The notes beneath the pieces are model-generated. The model searched no databases and was not told the origin of the DNA. It saw only the letters and a list, made by a program, of their open reading frames with translations. Position numbers and translations under genes: made by a program. A DNA stretch of 5,903 nucleotides from Candidatus Omnitrophota bacterium (GTDB taxonomy: Bacteria > Hinthialibacterota > Hinthialibacteria > JAKQFZ01): positions 1 to 5,903 of the forward strand of contig JAKQFZ010000686.1 of the NCBI GenBank assembly GCA_029558215.1, written 5' to 3'. This document shows positions 1-5,903 of the stretch, piece after piece (within the stretch, counting starts at the first letter, position 1; the number at the start of each line of letters is the position of its first letter).

Positions 1-1
1 A

Positions 2-937
2 GGCAAGCGCGGGATGCCTCGGCCACGACCACCTTTTCCAGCCGTGAAAGGCCTTTTCGGTAAGCCGACGGTTATCAACAACGTGGAAACTCTTGCTAAT
101 GTGCCCGACGTCATCGCACGCGGATCAGGTTGGTTCAGTGCGGTTGGAACTGCCACCAGTAAGGGGACGAAAGTCTTTGCCTTGTCGGGAATGGTTGAGC
201 GGACAGGTCTCGTGGAAGTCGCCATGGGTATGAGCATCCGGCAGATTATCTTTGACATCGGCGGTGGCATTCCCAACGGCAAGCGTTACAAGGCAGCGCA
301 GATTGGCGGGCCTTCAGGTGGCTGCATTCCTGAGGAGCATCTGGACTTGCAGATTGACTACGAATCCCTGAAGCGATTTGGTGCAATCATGGGATCAGGG
401 GGCCTTGTGGTAATGGACGAGGGGGCGTGCATGGTGGATGTAGCCAAGTTCTTTATGGACTTCATCCAGCGTGAGAGCTGCGGCAAGTGCATTCCGTGTC
501 GTGAGGGAACTCGACGCCTCCTTGAGATTCTCGAACGCATCACCAAAGGTCGTCATGGAGAGCAGAAGACTGACGCGCTGCTGAGATTCCAGGGAGTGAT
601 GTATCTGGACCGTCTGGCACGGGTGATTCAGGACACGAGTCTCTGTGGACTGGGTCAGACCGCTCCAAACCCAGTGTTGAGCACACTGCGCTGGTTTCGC
701 GATGAATACGAGGCGCACATCTACGAGCGTCGCTGTCCCGCGGGTGTTTGCAGGGATCTCCTTCACTACCGGATTGATGCCGAAAAGTGCAAAGGGTGTA
801 CTCTTTGCCTGAAGAAATGCCCAGTTCAGGCAATCATGGGAGCGCCCAAGAGTCCTCACTATATCATTGCGGACAAGTGTATCGGCTGTGGCAACTGCCA
901 GGAAGTGTGTCGGTTTGGTGCCGTTGTCGTTGAATGA
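2..937 (+). CDS. hydB: NAD(P)H-binding flavin/iron-sulfur subunit of multimeric [FeFe]-hydrogenase (HydB/HndC, NuoF-like), 5'-truncated by window edge
   Basis: This subunit passes electrons between NAD(P)H, FMN and a chain of iron-sulfur clusters in a cytoplasmic hydrogenase complex. The reading frame is open from base 2, before the first ATG (base 14), and the residues there (GKRGMPRPRPPFP) match the interior of NuoF-family proteins, so the gene starts outside the window and most of the FMN/NADH domain is missing. Visible in order are the end of the FMN domain (KPTVINNVETLANVP), an SLBB-type beta-grasp region (about bases 110-330), and a NuoF cluster site (ESCGKCIPC at 473-499 plus Cys in SLCGLG at 644-646). 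A C-terminal ferredoxin domain follows with two C-x2-C-x2-C-x3-C motifs (788-820 and 878-910), so it would carry two extra [4Fe-4S] clusters. That C-terminal ferredoxin is typical of HydB/HndC and separates them from respiratory NuoF. The stop lies 20 bases before the likely hydA start. A formate dehydrogenase-associated NuoF-like subunit is the main alternative, but hydA next door makes it unlikely. Confidence 0.93.
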   Translation, partial: GKRGMPRPRPPFPAVKGLFGKPTVINNVETLANVPDVIARGSGWFSAVGTATSKGTKVFALSGMVERTGLVEVAMGMSIRQIIFDIGGGIPNGKRYKAAQIGGPSGGCIPEEHLDLQIDYESLKRFGAIMGSGGLVVMDEGACMVDVAKFFMDFIQRESCGKCIPCREGTRRLLEILERITKGRHGEQKTDALLRFQGVMYLDRLARVIQDTSLCGLGQTAPNPVLSTLRWFRDEYEAHIYERRCPAGVCRDLLHYRIDAEKCKGCTLCLKKCPVQAIMGAPKSPHYIIADKCIGCGNCQEVCRFGAVVVE

Positions 938-940
938 TAC

Positions 941-946
941 AAAGGA
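941..946 (+). promoter_or_regulatory. Ribosome binding site that decides the hydA start
   Basis: AAAGGA lies 11 bases before the ATG at 958. An in-frame ATG at 934 overlaps the hydB stop (ATGA), but this purine-rich site would then fall inside the coding region. The protein from 958 also begins as family members do, with a short beta strand (MIQIEANN) of the ferredoxin-like domain. I therefore prefer 958. Confidence 0.65.
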
Positions 947-957
947 TAGATACTGTC

Positions 958-2679
958 ATGATTCAGATTGAAGCCAACAACAGAACCATTGATGCCAAAG
1001 AGGGTGAGACAATTCTCAGTGCCCTCAAGAGAGCCGGTATCAGTGTGCCGACTTTGTGTCACATGGAGGGAATGACTCCTACGGGAGCCTGTCGCATCTG
1101 CGTGGTTGAGGTAGAAGGACAGAACAGCCTGATTCCCAGCTGTGCATATCCGGTCAGTGCCGGGATGAAGATTAGGACGCACTCCGAACGGGCATTGAGA
1201 GCTCGAAAGACCGTTGTGGAACTTTTGCTGGCAAATCATCCGGACGACTGTCTGTACTGTATACGCAACGGCAACTGCCAACTACAGTCACTGGCTGAGG
1301 AGTTTGGAATCCGTCAGCGGCGTTATGTTGGCAACAAGAACCAGTTCAATCTCGATGTTTCGAGTCCTTCGATCGTTCGAGATCCGGAGAAATGCATTCT
1401 CTGTGGGAAGTGCGTTCGGGTTTGTGAAGAGGTGCAGGGCGTTTCTGCCATTGATTTCATCGGCAGAGGTTGCAGAACGCAGATTGGAACCGCCTTTAAC
1501 CAGGGACTGAATGTTTCATCGTGTGTCAACTGTGGTCAGTGCATCATGGTCTGTCCAACTGGTGCGCTTCGGGAGCAGAGCAGTGTGAAGGATGTCATTG
1601 ACGCGCTTCAGGATCCCGATAAGTATGTTGTGGTTCAGCACGCTCCGAGTGTTTCGGTGACATTGGGAGAAGAGTTCGGAATCAGGCCGGGTGTAGACGT
1701 GGCGGGGATCATGACCGCAGCATTGAGAAGGCTTGGATTCGAACGTGTCTTTGACACGGCCTTTGGCGCCGATCTGACGGTGATGGAAGAAGCGTCCGAA
1801 CTTGTTGACCGAATCAAGAACCAGGGAACCCTTCCGATGTTGACCAGCTGCTCTCCTGGATGGGTCAAGTTTGTCGAACAGTTCTACCCCGAGTTTCTGG
1901 CGAATCTTTCCACCTGCAAGAGCCCCCAGCAGATGCTCGCTGCCGTCATCAAGAGCTATTTTGCTGAGCGTGAGGGGCTGAATCCCGAGAAGATATTCAG
2001 TGTTTCCATCATGCCGTGCGTTGCCAAGAAATTCGAGGCCGAGCGTCCAGAGATGCTTCGCGAGGGTCTGCCTGATATTGATGCCGTGTTGACGACGCGA
2101 GAATTGGCTCGAATTATCAAAATGCGGGGTTTGGATCCGAAGAGTCTTGAGCCAGAGCCTCCCGATACTCCCTTCGGTATGAGAAGTACGGCGGGGAAGA
2201 TATTCGGTGCTTCAGGTGGAGTGGCGGAAGCAGCGATTCGAACGGCACACTATCTGCTGACCGGCACAGAGGCTCAAGAACTCAAGGTTCAGGCTGCCCG
2301 AGGTTTGGAAGGCATCAAGGAATTCAGCGTTTCGGTAAACGGTGTGGAGATCAATGTTGCCGTTGTCAGTGGTCTATCAAACGCCAGGCGAGTTCTGGAC
2401 GCCGTCAAACAGGGAAGAAAGCAACTGCACTTCATCGAGGTGATGACCTGTCCGGGGGGATGTATTGCCGGTGGTGGTCAGCCATATCAGGCCGATTTGA
2501 CGCAGATCCGTTCCAGAATGAGGGCTCTTCACAAGATTGACTCCGTCGAGCACAACAGAACAGCCCATGGGAACGAGTACATAGCGAGACTATACAAGGA
2601 GTTTCTTGGCGTGCCTTTGGGCGAGAAGAGTCACCATTTGCTCCACACTCACTATCACAAGCGTTCTGATGCGCTTTGA
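958..2679 (+). CDS. hydA: [FeFe]-hydrogenase catalytic subunit of a multimeric, NAD(P)-linked hydrogenase (HydA/HndD type)
   Basis: Cytoplasmic enzyme that interconverts protons plus electrons and H2 at the H-cluster. From the ATG at 958 it has 573 residues, close to Clostridium CpI (574). Domains in order: plant-type [2Fe-2S] ferredoxin (Cys34, 45, 48, 62); His-Cys3 cluster (His94, Cys98, 101, 107); two [4Fe-4S] clusters (Cys146, 149, 152, 156 and Cys189, 192, 195, 199); and the H-cluster domain. H-cluster motifs are L1 TSCSPGW (296-302), L2 MPCVAKKFE (Cys354) and L3 EVMTCPGGC (Cys498, Cys502). Residues matching the CpI proton path are kept (Glu278, Glu281, Arg285, Cys298, Ser318). The oddity is L1: Ser299 sits where CpI has Cys300, a ligand of the [4Fe-4S] subcluster, and Cys320 appears in LSTCKSP where CpI has Ala321. 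The protein ends soon after LLHTHY, so it lacks the C-terminal [2Fe-2S] extension of Thermotoga HydA. It follows hydB closely, probably in the same operon. NuoG is excluded by the H-cluster motifs. Confidence 0.96.
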   Translation: MIQIEANNRTIDAKEGETILSALKRAGISVPTLCHMEGMTPTGACRICVVEVEGQNSLIPSCAYPVSAGMKIRTHSERALRARKTVVELLLANHPDDCLYCIRNGNCQLQSLAEEFGIRQRRYVGNKNQFNLDVSSPSIVRDPEKCILCGKCVRVCEEVQGVSAIDFIGRGCRTQIGTAFNQGLNVSSCVNCGQCIMVCPTGALREQSSVKDVIDALQDPDKYVVVQHAPSVSVTLGEEFGIRPGVDVAGIMTAALRRLGFERVFDTAFGADLTVMEEASELVDRIKNQGTLPMLTSCSPGWVKFVEQFYPEFLANLSTCKSPQQMLAAVIKSYFAEREGLNPEKIFSVSIMPCVAKKFEAERPEMLREGLPDIDAVLTTRELARIIKMRGLDPKSLEPEPPDTPFGMRSTAGKIFGASGGVAEAAIRTAHYLLTGTEAQELKVQAARGLEGIKEFSVSVNGVEINVAVVSGLSNARRVLDAVKQGRKQLHFIEVMTCPGGCIAGGGQPYQADLTQIRSRMRALHKIDSVEHNRTAHGNEYIARLYKEFLGVPLGEKSHHLLHTHYHKRSDAL

Positions 2680-2756
2680 TAGGGATGGTCATGAGAGAAT
2701 CCTTTAGACTTTTGCACGCCCATGGTCGTTGAGTTCAGAAAGGTTTGACAAGGACG

Positions 2757-3164
2757 ATGTCATCACAAGAACGGATGAGTGGCACAATTCTGATTGTGGA
2801 TGATGATCCTGATTTCAGGTTGCAGGAGCGCATCCAGTTGGAAGCGGTGGGTTTTACTGTGCTCGAGGCGGAAACTGAGTCTGAAGCGCGTCGGATCTTT
2901 CAGGAACGCACACCAGATCTGGCGATCGTAGATTTGATGCTGGAAAACATGGATGACGGTTTCATGCTCTGTCATTTCATCAAGAGGAAGTTCCCCTCAG
3001 TTCCTGTCATCATGGTCAGTGCTGTGACGAGTGAGACGGGCATCGGTTTTGATGCCTCAACCGATGAAGAACGATCGTGGATCAAGGCCGATGCCTTTCT
3101 GAGCAAGCCTCTGCGTTTCGAGCAGATGTTTCGTGAGATCAAACGTCTCTTGGCGGATGAGTGA
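2757..3164 (+). CDS. Single-domain response regulator (CheY-like receiver)
   Basis: A stand-alone receiver of about 135 residues that would accept a phosphoryl group from a histidine kinase. Numbered from the ATG at 2757, the acidic pocket is Asp15/Asp16, the phospho-acceptor is Asp59 (in IVDLMLE), the switch Ser is Ser88 (in VSAV) and the conserved Lys is Lys117 (in SKPL). All key residues are present, so it should be active. There is no DNA-binding or enzymatic output domain. The stretch between Ser88 and Lys117 is about seven residues longer than the matching stretch in CheY. Start choice is uncertain: AAAGG at 2739-2743 is 13 bases from this ATG, a TTG at 2745 is in frame, and an ATG at 2775 would give MSGTILIVDDD. 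Its stop overlaps the next gene, a receiver-kinase, so the two are probably translated together. The upstream gap to hydA is 77 bases, which allows either read-through from the hydrogenase genes or a separate promoter. Its target is not evident from the sequence. Confidence 0.9.
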   Translation: MSSQERMSGTILIVDDDPDFRLQERIQLEAVGFTVLEAETESEARRIFQERTPDLAIVDLMLENMDDGFMLCHFIKRKFPSVPVIMVSAVTSETGIGFDASTDEERSWIKADAFLSKPLRFEQMFREIKRLLADE

Positions 3165-4303
3165 GTGCCATGCAAGAGATACTGAATGTCTTGATCACCG
3201 ATGACGAGCCCGGCATGCGCCTGGCGGTCAGTCGCGTTCTTCGGGACTATCGCTTCACCCTTGCTGAGGTGGGATCCGAAATTGCGTTTGCGGTCTCCGA
3301 AGCGGAGACAGGGGAGCAGGCGCTGGATTTGTTGCGTCAGACACCTGTTGACATTCTTCTTCTGGACTGCCGACTTCCCGGAAGAAGCGGTCTGGATGTA
3401 TTGACTGAGTTGAGCGAGCATCCAAGAGACTTGATCACCGTGATGATCACTGCCTATGCCTCGATTGAAGCGGCTGTGACTGCTACCAAGAAGGGCGCCT
3501 TTGACTTTCTGGCAAAGCCATTTACACCCGATGAACTCAAGAATGTGATCCAAAAGGCGGCACGTCAGCTGATCCTGCAAAGGCAGACGAGAAGGCTTTT
3601 GGAAGAGAAGAATCAGGTTCGCTTCCAGTTCATCTCTGTTCTTGCTCATGAACTGAAAGCGCCACTTGCGGCGGTTGAAGGATTCCTAAAGATCATCCGT
3701 GATCGAACGGCAGGGAACGATGAGCAGATCTACCGGCAGATGCTTGATCGGAGTCTGATTCGTCTGGACGGAATGCGAAAGATGATCCTCGATCTCCTGA
3801 ATCTGACAAGTATCGAGTCGGGTCAGAAGAGTCGGGAGTTCAAAACAGTTGATCTGGGACTGCTTGCTGAAAGGTGTCTTGAGCAACACGCTTCAGAGGC
3901 ACAACAGAAGGGCGTGAAACTTGACATGCTGATCTCCGATCCAGTCTTGATACAGGCGGATCCATGGGAGATGGAGATCATTCTGAGCAACCTTGTGTCC
4001 AACGCAATCAAGTACAACCGCAAAGAGGGGACTGTTCTGATCCAGATATCGAGACAGAATGGATGTACTCGCATTGCCGTCTCTGATAGTGGGATTGGAC
4101 TGTGTGAATCTGATCAGAAGAGGCTCTTTCACGAGTTTGTGCGGGTGAAGAACGAGAAGACTCGGGAGATACTTGGAAGCGGTCTGGGGCTTTCCATCGT
4201 TCGGAAACTGGTGCTGCTCTATCAGGGCCAGGTTTCCGTTTGCAGTGAGTTGGATCGAGGCACCACATTCACCGTTGACATTCCATTGACGACAACCTCT
4301 TAG
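3161..4303 (+). CDS. Soluble receiver-histidine kinase (N-terminal REC, HisKA, HATPase_c)
   Basis: A 380-residue cytoplasmic signalling protein. The N-terminal receiver (about 7-133) has Asp14/Asp15, phospho-acceptor Asp69, Thr97 and Lys119. A charged, probably helical linker (about 134-157) leads to HisKA with phospho-acceptor His163 in the motif HELKAP. The HATPase_c domain follows with N-box NLVSNAIKYN (277-286), G1 box DSGIGL (309-314) and G2 box GSGLGLS (339-345). All catalytic elements are present. I see no membrane segment, PAS, GAF or other sensor domain and no output domain, so the input probably comes through the receiver or a protein partner. The receiver is longer than usual between its first helix and second strand (about residues 29-47). 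The GTG start at 3161 overlaps the previous stop as GTGA, which suggests translational coupling. An ATG at 3170 is a reasonable alternative and would remove three residues. Its place downstream of the hydrogenase genes suggests, but does not prove, a link to redox or hydrogen control. Confidence 0.92.
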   Translation: MSAMQEILNVLITDDEPGMRLAVSRVLRDYRFTLAEVGSEIAFAVSEAETGEQALDLLRQTPVDILLLDCRLPGRSGLDVLTELSEHPRDLITVMITAYASIEAAVTATKKGAFDFLAKPFTPDELKNVIQKAARQLILQRQTRRLLEEKNQVRFQFISVLAHELKAPLAAVEGFLKIIRDRTAGNDEQIYRQMLDRSLIRLDGMRKMILDLLNLTSIESGQKSREFKTVDLGLLAERCLEQHASEAQQKGVKLDMLISDPVLIQADPWEMEIILSNLVSNAIKYNRKEGTVLIQISRQNGCTRIAVSDSGIGLCESDQKRLFHEFVRVKNEKTREILGSGLGLSIVRKLVLLYQGQVSVCSELDRGTTFTVDIPLTTTS

Positions 4304-4314
4304 GTGTGTCGCAG

Positions 4315-4331
4315 CGTGCGTGATGCGCACG
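4315..4331 (+). terminator. Small hairpin just after the receiver-kinase gene, possible transcript 3' end
   Basis: CGTGCG (4315-4320) and CGCACG (4326-4331) form a 6-bp GC-rich stem with a 5-base loop, starting 11 bases after the kinase stop. No T-run follows, so it is not a classical intrinsic terminator. It may protect the 3' end of the plus-strand transcript, or be chance. Confidence 0.35.
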
Positions 4332-4344
4332 AACCCAAAAGGAA

Positions 4345-4372
4345 GAGGGAAAAGAACTCGGTCTTTTCCCTC
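4345..4372 (-). terminator. Rho-independent terminator candidate between convergent operons
   Basis: GAGGGAAAAGA (4345-4355) and its exact complement TCTTTTCCCTC (4362-4372) form an 11-bp perfect stem with a 6-base loop, in the 107-base gap between the convergent kinase and porB genes. Read on the minus strand, the stem is followed by TTCCTTTT, a moderate T-tract, so it fits best as the terminator of the por operon, 38 bases past the porB stop. Read on the plus strand it has no T-tract after the stem but could still end the other transcript. Confidence 0.7.
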
Positions 4373-4410
4373 CAATCATCCGAACCAGTCTTAACGTCAA
4401 ACCGATGCGA

Positions 4411-5337
4411 TTACGCTTCGCCACAGCGCTTCAGAAGATCGTTCCATTCTTTGTCAACCATCTTCTGAGAGGTCTCCAGCATCTCGGCGTTCTCGGGCTT
4501 GAACAAGTGTTTGAATCTTCCCTGGAGTTTCAGCCACTCGACGAGCGCCAGTTTCTCCTTGGGCTTGTATGTCAGCTTGTACTCGCCGTCGACAACTTCA
4601 AACAGTGGCCAGAAGCATGTGTCCACAGCGATACGCGCGATTTCCATCGCATCGGGCATCTCAGAACGCCAGCCACGGTGACATGGAGCGAGCACATTGA
4701 TGAACGACGGTCCATCAGCAGCAAGTGCCTTCTCGACCTTTCCCATAAAGTCCATATAGTGGTATGGAGTACTCTGTGCGAGGTAGGGGATCGAATGCGC
4801 TGCGACGATGTCCGTCAGTTTCTTGCGCTGCTGCATCTTGCCAGGAATCTTGGAACCGGCTGGTGTGGTCGAGGTCGCAGCTCCGAATGGAGTCGCACCT
4901 GAACGCTGAATGCCGGTGTTCATGTAGGCTTCATTGTCGTAGCAGATGTAGAGCATCTTGTGTCCGCGCTCCAAAGCTCCGGAGAGGGACTGAAGCCCGA
5001 TGTCATACGTACCACCATCTCCACCAAAGGCAATGAAGTTGATGTTCTTGTCGATCTTGCCCTTGCGCTTGAGGGAGCGGTATGCCGCTTCCGCACCACT
5101 GAGGGTGGCGGCGGAGTTTTCAAACGCATTGTGGATATAGGGAACTCGCCACGCCGAATAGGGGTAGATGGTCGTGACGACTTCCATACAGCCCGTGGCG
5201 AAACCCACCACTGTATCTGGGCCTGCTACCATCAGCGCTTGGCGAATGGCTGACGGTGCGGTACATCCGGCGCATGCCCGATGCCCTCCTGTGAGGAGAT
5301 CAGGCTGCTTAATCAGTTCTTTGAGTCGAATTGCCAT
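4411..5337 (-). CDS. porB: Pyruvate:ferredoxin oxidoreductase beta subunit (thiamine diphosphate-binding)
   Basis: The beta subunit holds thiamine diphosphate and a [4Fe-4S] cluster in the enzyme that oxidises pyruvate and CoA to acetyl-CoA and CO2 while reducing ferredoxin. The 308-residue length is normal for the family. Four Cys expected to bind the cluster are visible: Cys22 and Cys25 (HRACAGC), Cys50 (ATGCMEV) and Cys219 (PCHRGW). The thiamine diphosphate/Mg motif starts at GGDGGTYD (Asp107) and runs to YDNEAYMNTG (Asn135, Asn140). The start is well supported by AAGGAGA seven bases upstream. It lies 31 bases after porA in the same orientation, so the two form one operon. Specificity for pyruvate rather than another 2-oxoacid is inferred from overall resemblance and from the partner subunit, so a related 2-oxoacid:ferredoxin oxidoreductase cannot be fully excluded. 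Confidence 0.94.
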   Translation of the reverse strand: MAIRLKELIKQPDLLTGGHRACAGCTAPSAIRQALMVAGPDTVVGFATGCMEVVTTIYPYSAWRVPYIHNAFENSAATLSGAEAAYRSLKRKGKIDKNINFIAFGGDGGTYDIGLQSLSGALERGHKMLYICYDNEAYMNTGIQRSGATPFGAATSTTPAGSKIPGKMQQRKKLTDIVAAHSIPYLAQSTPYHYMDFMGKVEKALAADGPSFINVLAPCHRGWRSEMPDAMEIARIAVDTCFWPLFEVVDGEYKLTYKPKEKLALVEWLKLQGRFKHLFKPENAEMLETSQKMVDKEWNDLLKRCGEA

Positions 5338-5344
5338 TATATAT

Positions 5345-5351
5345 TCTCCTT
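5345..5351 (-). promoter_or_regulatory. Ribosome binding site of porB
   Basis: On the minus strand AAGGAGA stands 7 bases before the porB ATG (5337-5335), in the short porA-porB gap. It is a near-ideal Shine-Dalgarno sequence, the strongest in the window, and points to high independent translation of porB. Confidence 0.85.
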
Positions 5352-5368
5352 CTGAATTGGCGCAGCCT

Positions 5369-5902
5369 CTACACCGACGCCGTTTCTCTTACACCGAGAT
5401 AACTGACGTAGTCTTGAACCGGCTTGCCCGCGGCGTACTCAAGGGCTTGGTTGAACACGCCTTCGATCTCTTCCTTGCTGATGTTGCGACCACCGAGTCC
5501 GTAGATGTAATCTACGATGGGGATGTTGCACTGTCCGAAAAGTGCCGATCGGATTTCCGTAAAGACGGGTCCACCGAAAGCACCGAAGGAATCCGAGCGA
5601 TCCAAAACGGCGACCGCTTTCTTACCCTTCAGAGCCGCGGCAACTTCGTTGTACGGGAATGGCCGGAAAACCCGAATCTTCAACAGGCCGACCTTGACTC
5701 CCTTGTCTCGCAACTGGTCAACAACTTCCTTGGTCGTTCCAGCCGTTGAGCCGAGCGCTACGACCACGACGTCTGCGTCATCGAGCCGGTAGGACTCAAT
5801 GAATCCGTACTCTCTACCACTGATCTTCGCATATTCCTCAGCAATGGCAGGGATGACTTTGTAGGCGTTCTTCATGGCTTCGACCTGCTGACGCTTGTGT
5901 TC
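5369..5902 (-). CDS. porA: Pyruvate:ferredoxin oxidoreductase alpha subunit, C-terminal part only (5' end outside window)
   Basis: About 177 C-terminal residues of the alpha subunit, which binds the thiamine pyrimidine side and substrate in the Por complex. An ATG exists at 5875, but the frame stays open to the window edge, and the residues before it (EHKRQQVEAMKNAYKV) continue the helix expected in PorA, so that Met is internal. The visible part is the transketolase C-terminal-like domain: a strand followed by a glycine-rich turn (VVVVALGSTAGTTKEVV), then VGLLKIRVFRPFP and VAVLDRSDSFGAFGGPV, all typical of PorA. It ends with YVSYLGVRE, as many PorA proteins do. porB follows after 31 bases. 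The gamma and delta subunits are not in the window and may lie upstream of porA, since this organism has the separate-subunit rather than the fused form of the enzyme. Confidence 0.92.
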   Translation of the reverse strand, partial: EHKRQQVEAMKNAYKVIPAIAEEYAKISGREYGFIESYRLDDADVVVVALGSTAGTTKEVVDQLRDKGVKVGLLKIRVFRPFPYNEVAAALKGKKAVAVLDRSDSFGAFGGPVFTEIRSALFGQCNIPIVDYIYGLGGRNISKEEIEGVFNQALEYAAGKPVQDYVSYLGVRETASV

Positions 5903-5903
5903 G

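Noticed and set aside
934..957. ATG at 934 overlapping the hydB stop as the hydA start
   Set aside because: The overlap is attractive, but the ribosome site at 941-946 fits the ATG at 958 and the family N-terminus begins there.
958..2679. Annotation of hydA as NuoG or as a formate dehydrogenase subunit
   Set aside because: The N-terminal ferredoxin-like part is shared, but the L1, L2 and L3 H-cluster motifs are specific to [FeFe]-hydrogenases.
2712..2740. Possible promoter TTGCAC with TCAGAA 17 bases later in the hydA-receiver gap
   Set aside because: The -10 match is poor and the gap is short. A promoter here cannot be supported from sequence alone.
2745..2750. TTGACA resembling a -35 promoter box before the receiver gene
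   Set aside because: No matching -10 hexamer lies 16-18 bases downstream, and the box is nearly at the start codon, too close to drive that gene.
3293..3309. Perfect 7-bp hairpin GTCTCCG-AAG-CGGAGAC inside the kinase gene
   Set aside because: A stem of this size is expected by chance in several kilobases, and it lies within conserved coding sequence.
2972..3649. Open frame of 225 codons on the minus strand, opposite the two signalling genes
   Set aside because: It lies wholly antisense to two genes with clear domain motifs, has no recognisable motif of its own and no convincing ribosome binding site. It is most likely a codon-bias shadow.
5168..5749. Open frames on the plus strand opposite porA and porB (also around 4405-4902)
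   Set aside because: They are antisense to well-recognised Por genes and their translations resemble no family I know.

Overview
The window looks like a piece of the chromosome of a strictly anaerobic, hydrogen-metabolising bacterium with moderate GC content. It is gene-dense and carries two convergent gene sets. I cannot assign a phylum from the sequence alone. The genes encode oxygen-sensitive iron-sulfur enzymes of fermentative or syntrophic energy metabolism, and I see no mobile element, CRISPR array, tRNA or rRNA.

Plus strand, bases 1 to about 4303: the 3' part of a NuoF/HydB-type flavin and iron-sulfur subunit is followed closely by a complete [FeFe]-hydrogenase catalytic subunit (HydA/HndD type, 573 residues). 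After a 77-base gap come two signalling genes that overlap by 4 bases: a single-domain receiver and a soluble receiver-histidine kinase. The two hydrogenase genes match a multimeric NAD(P)-linked, probably electron-bifurcating hydrogenase. The small HydC/NuoE-like subunit and the FMN/NADH-binding part of HydB would lie upstream of base 1.

Bases 4304 to 4410 are a short convergent intergenic region with two hairpins. The second has an 11-bp perfect stem and is a good candidate for a terminator serving mainly the minus-strand operon.

Minus strand, bases 4411 to 5903: porB (complete) lies downstream of porA (only its C-terminal part is in the window). They encode pyruvate:ferredoxin oxidoreductase, or a closely related 2-oxoacid oxidoreductase.

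Together, Por would produce reduced ferredoxin from pyruvate, and the hydrogenase could combine ferredoxin and NAD(P)H electrons to make H2, or run in reverse. The most unusual points are an altered H-cluster ligand motif in HydA (TSCSPGW in place of TSCCPxW) together with an extra Cys 21 residues downstream of the replaced ligand, and a signalling pair with two receivers and one kinase but no recognisable sensor or DNA-binding domain.
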